Assembly: GCA_016719055.1 (NCBI GenBank)
Contig: JADKAW010000005.1
Location: forward strand, 71,033 to 135,032
Direction of reading: 5' to 3'
DNA: 64,000 nt
Source: Candidatus Rhodoferax mariagerensis
GTDB taxonomy: Bacteria > Pseudomonadota > Gammaproteobacteria > Burkholderiales > Burkholderiaceae_C
The notes under the pieces are model-generated. The model was given only the letters and a program-made list of their open reading frames with translations, was not told where the DNA came from and made no database searches. This document shows positions 63,440 to 64,000 of the stretch, in pieces. The stretch's first letter is position 1, and each line of letters opens with the position of its first letter. The translations under genes and the position numbers were made by a program.

Positions 63440-64000
63440 GTGACAATATCCCGCAATGCATTCAATGAAATCGACCGGATTAAAGACCTGATGCTGGCTT
63501 TTGGCAGCCGTGGAGAAGGCGCGGCGTTCGAGGTCCTGTATCGGCGCCATGAGGGCAGCCTGTTCCGTTCGGTACGTCGGCAGCGGCCCGCGCTGGGTGC
63601 CCGCACCGATGAAGTTTTTCAAGACAATTCCAGCGAAGATCATTGCGGCAAGAGCCCGTTTTCACCCAAGCCAACAGGCACGGAAAACCTGGGCCTTTGC
63701 CATTGTTCACAACACCAGCCTGACCAGTTGGGCAAAGCGGGCAAAGTGGCGCAAAGCACCGCTGAGTCCGGCGACGACAACTCGCCGCTGGACTGGCTTG
63801 CACAGCGAGTTAGCGGCCGAAGCCCCAGCAGCGAAGACAGTGCCTATTGGCGTGCGGCCAGCAGCCGATCCGCTGCCTCGACAAATTACCCCATGCCCAG
63901 CGTGGCCAGCTTTTTGATGCACCGCAGAAGACGACTGCAATCAGAGGAAAATGGCAGCCACCTTGCAGATTGCGCTGGAGGCTGCCAAGAGCCGGCTGCG
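63440..64000 (+). pseudogene. ECF-type RNA polymerase sigma factor, frameshifted and cut by the window end
   Basis: From a GTG at 63440 the frame gives sigma region 2 (LMLAFGSRGEGAAFEVLYRR, then HEGSLFRSVRRQ and ARTDEVFQD). After a shift near 63610, IIAARARFHPSQQARKTWAF and AIVHNTSL follow. After another, GKVAQ, ESGDDNSPLDWLAQ and SEDSAYWRA appear. The last bases encode region 4 (MAATLQIALEAAKSRLR), so the end lies just past the window. All key segments of an ECF sigma factor are present; only the frame is disturbed. It is divergently placed to the vWA gene, a common arrangement for a regulator and its target. Confidence 0.72.

Overview
The window is GC-rich (about 60-65%) and densely coded. 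Gene content and protein style (glcEF, acr3-type ars operon, sulfide dehydrogenase-like flavocytochrome, NosL and SCO proteins, Kup) point to a betaproteobacterium of the Burkholderiales, most likely Comamonadaceae near Rhodoferax or Polaromonas. That placement is inference from protein content and from a dispersed short repeat; no rRNA or tRNA gene was seen to test it.

Layout. (1) 1-2247: end of a glycine-zipper protein and a HipA-family kinase (HipH/YjjJ type) with a perfect palindrome at its start. (2) 2248-4638: glcF and glcE, without glcD beside them. (3) 4746-16773: a 12-kb defence island on the minus strand. hsdM, a HEPN-MNT pair, a DUF1016 N-domain protein, an AlbA_2 ATPase and hsdS are translationally coupled, followed by a second AlbA_2 ATPase, fic and a frameshifted hsdR. 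(4) 16864-22496: arsenic operon on the minus strand (permease, thioredoxin-like protein, arsR, arsD, arsA, arsC, acr3). (5) 22609-26912: GNAT enzyme and a four-gene Mla/Pqi-like lipid transporter. (6) 27039-36226: VTT-FAD oxidoreductase fusion, DUF547, ATP-grasp, YHS lipoprotein, SelD fusion, patatin and a second VTT protein. (7) 36296-43398: secreted GH-A glycosidase-like protein and a 1705-residue exonuclease-RecQ-UvrD fusion. (8) 43399-44805: decayed sequence with a thioesterase relic. (9) 44806-50805: five-gene electron-transport cluster (two bd-like membrane subunits, monohaem cytochrome c, FccB-like flavoprotein, dihaem cytochrome c), then a 1-Cys peroxiredoxin with a clear terminator. 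(10) 50998-55607: LolD-like ATPase, truncated LolC/E-like permease, SigZ-type sigma factor, a gene-poor stretch and kup. (11) 55933-61137: probable copper-trafficking operon on the minus strand (SCO, two NosL-like proteins, a small secreted protein, MacB-type ABC transporter, membrane protein). (12) 61238-64000: a broken von Willebrand A gene divergent from a broken ECF sigma factor that runs off the window.

Two window-wide signals stand out. First, a roughly 55-bp repeat occurs at least a dozen times, several times inside reading frames without breaking them; it supplies a signal peptide, protein termini and an internal helicase loop. Second, single-base frameshifts are rare before 58.9 kb (hsdR, arsA and the thioredoxin-like gene) but frequent after it, which suggests poor consensus sequence near a contig end rather than biological decay.
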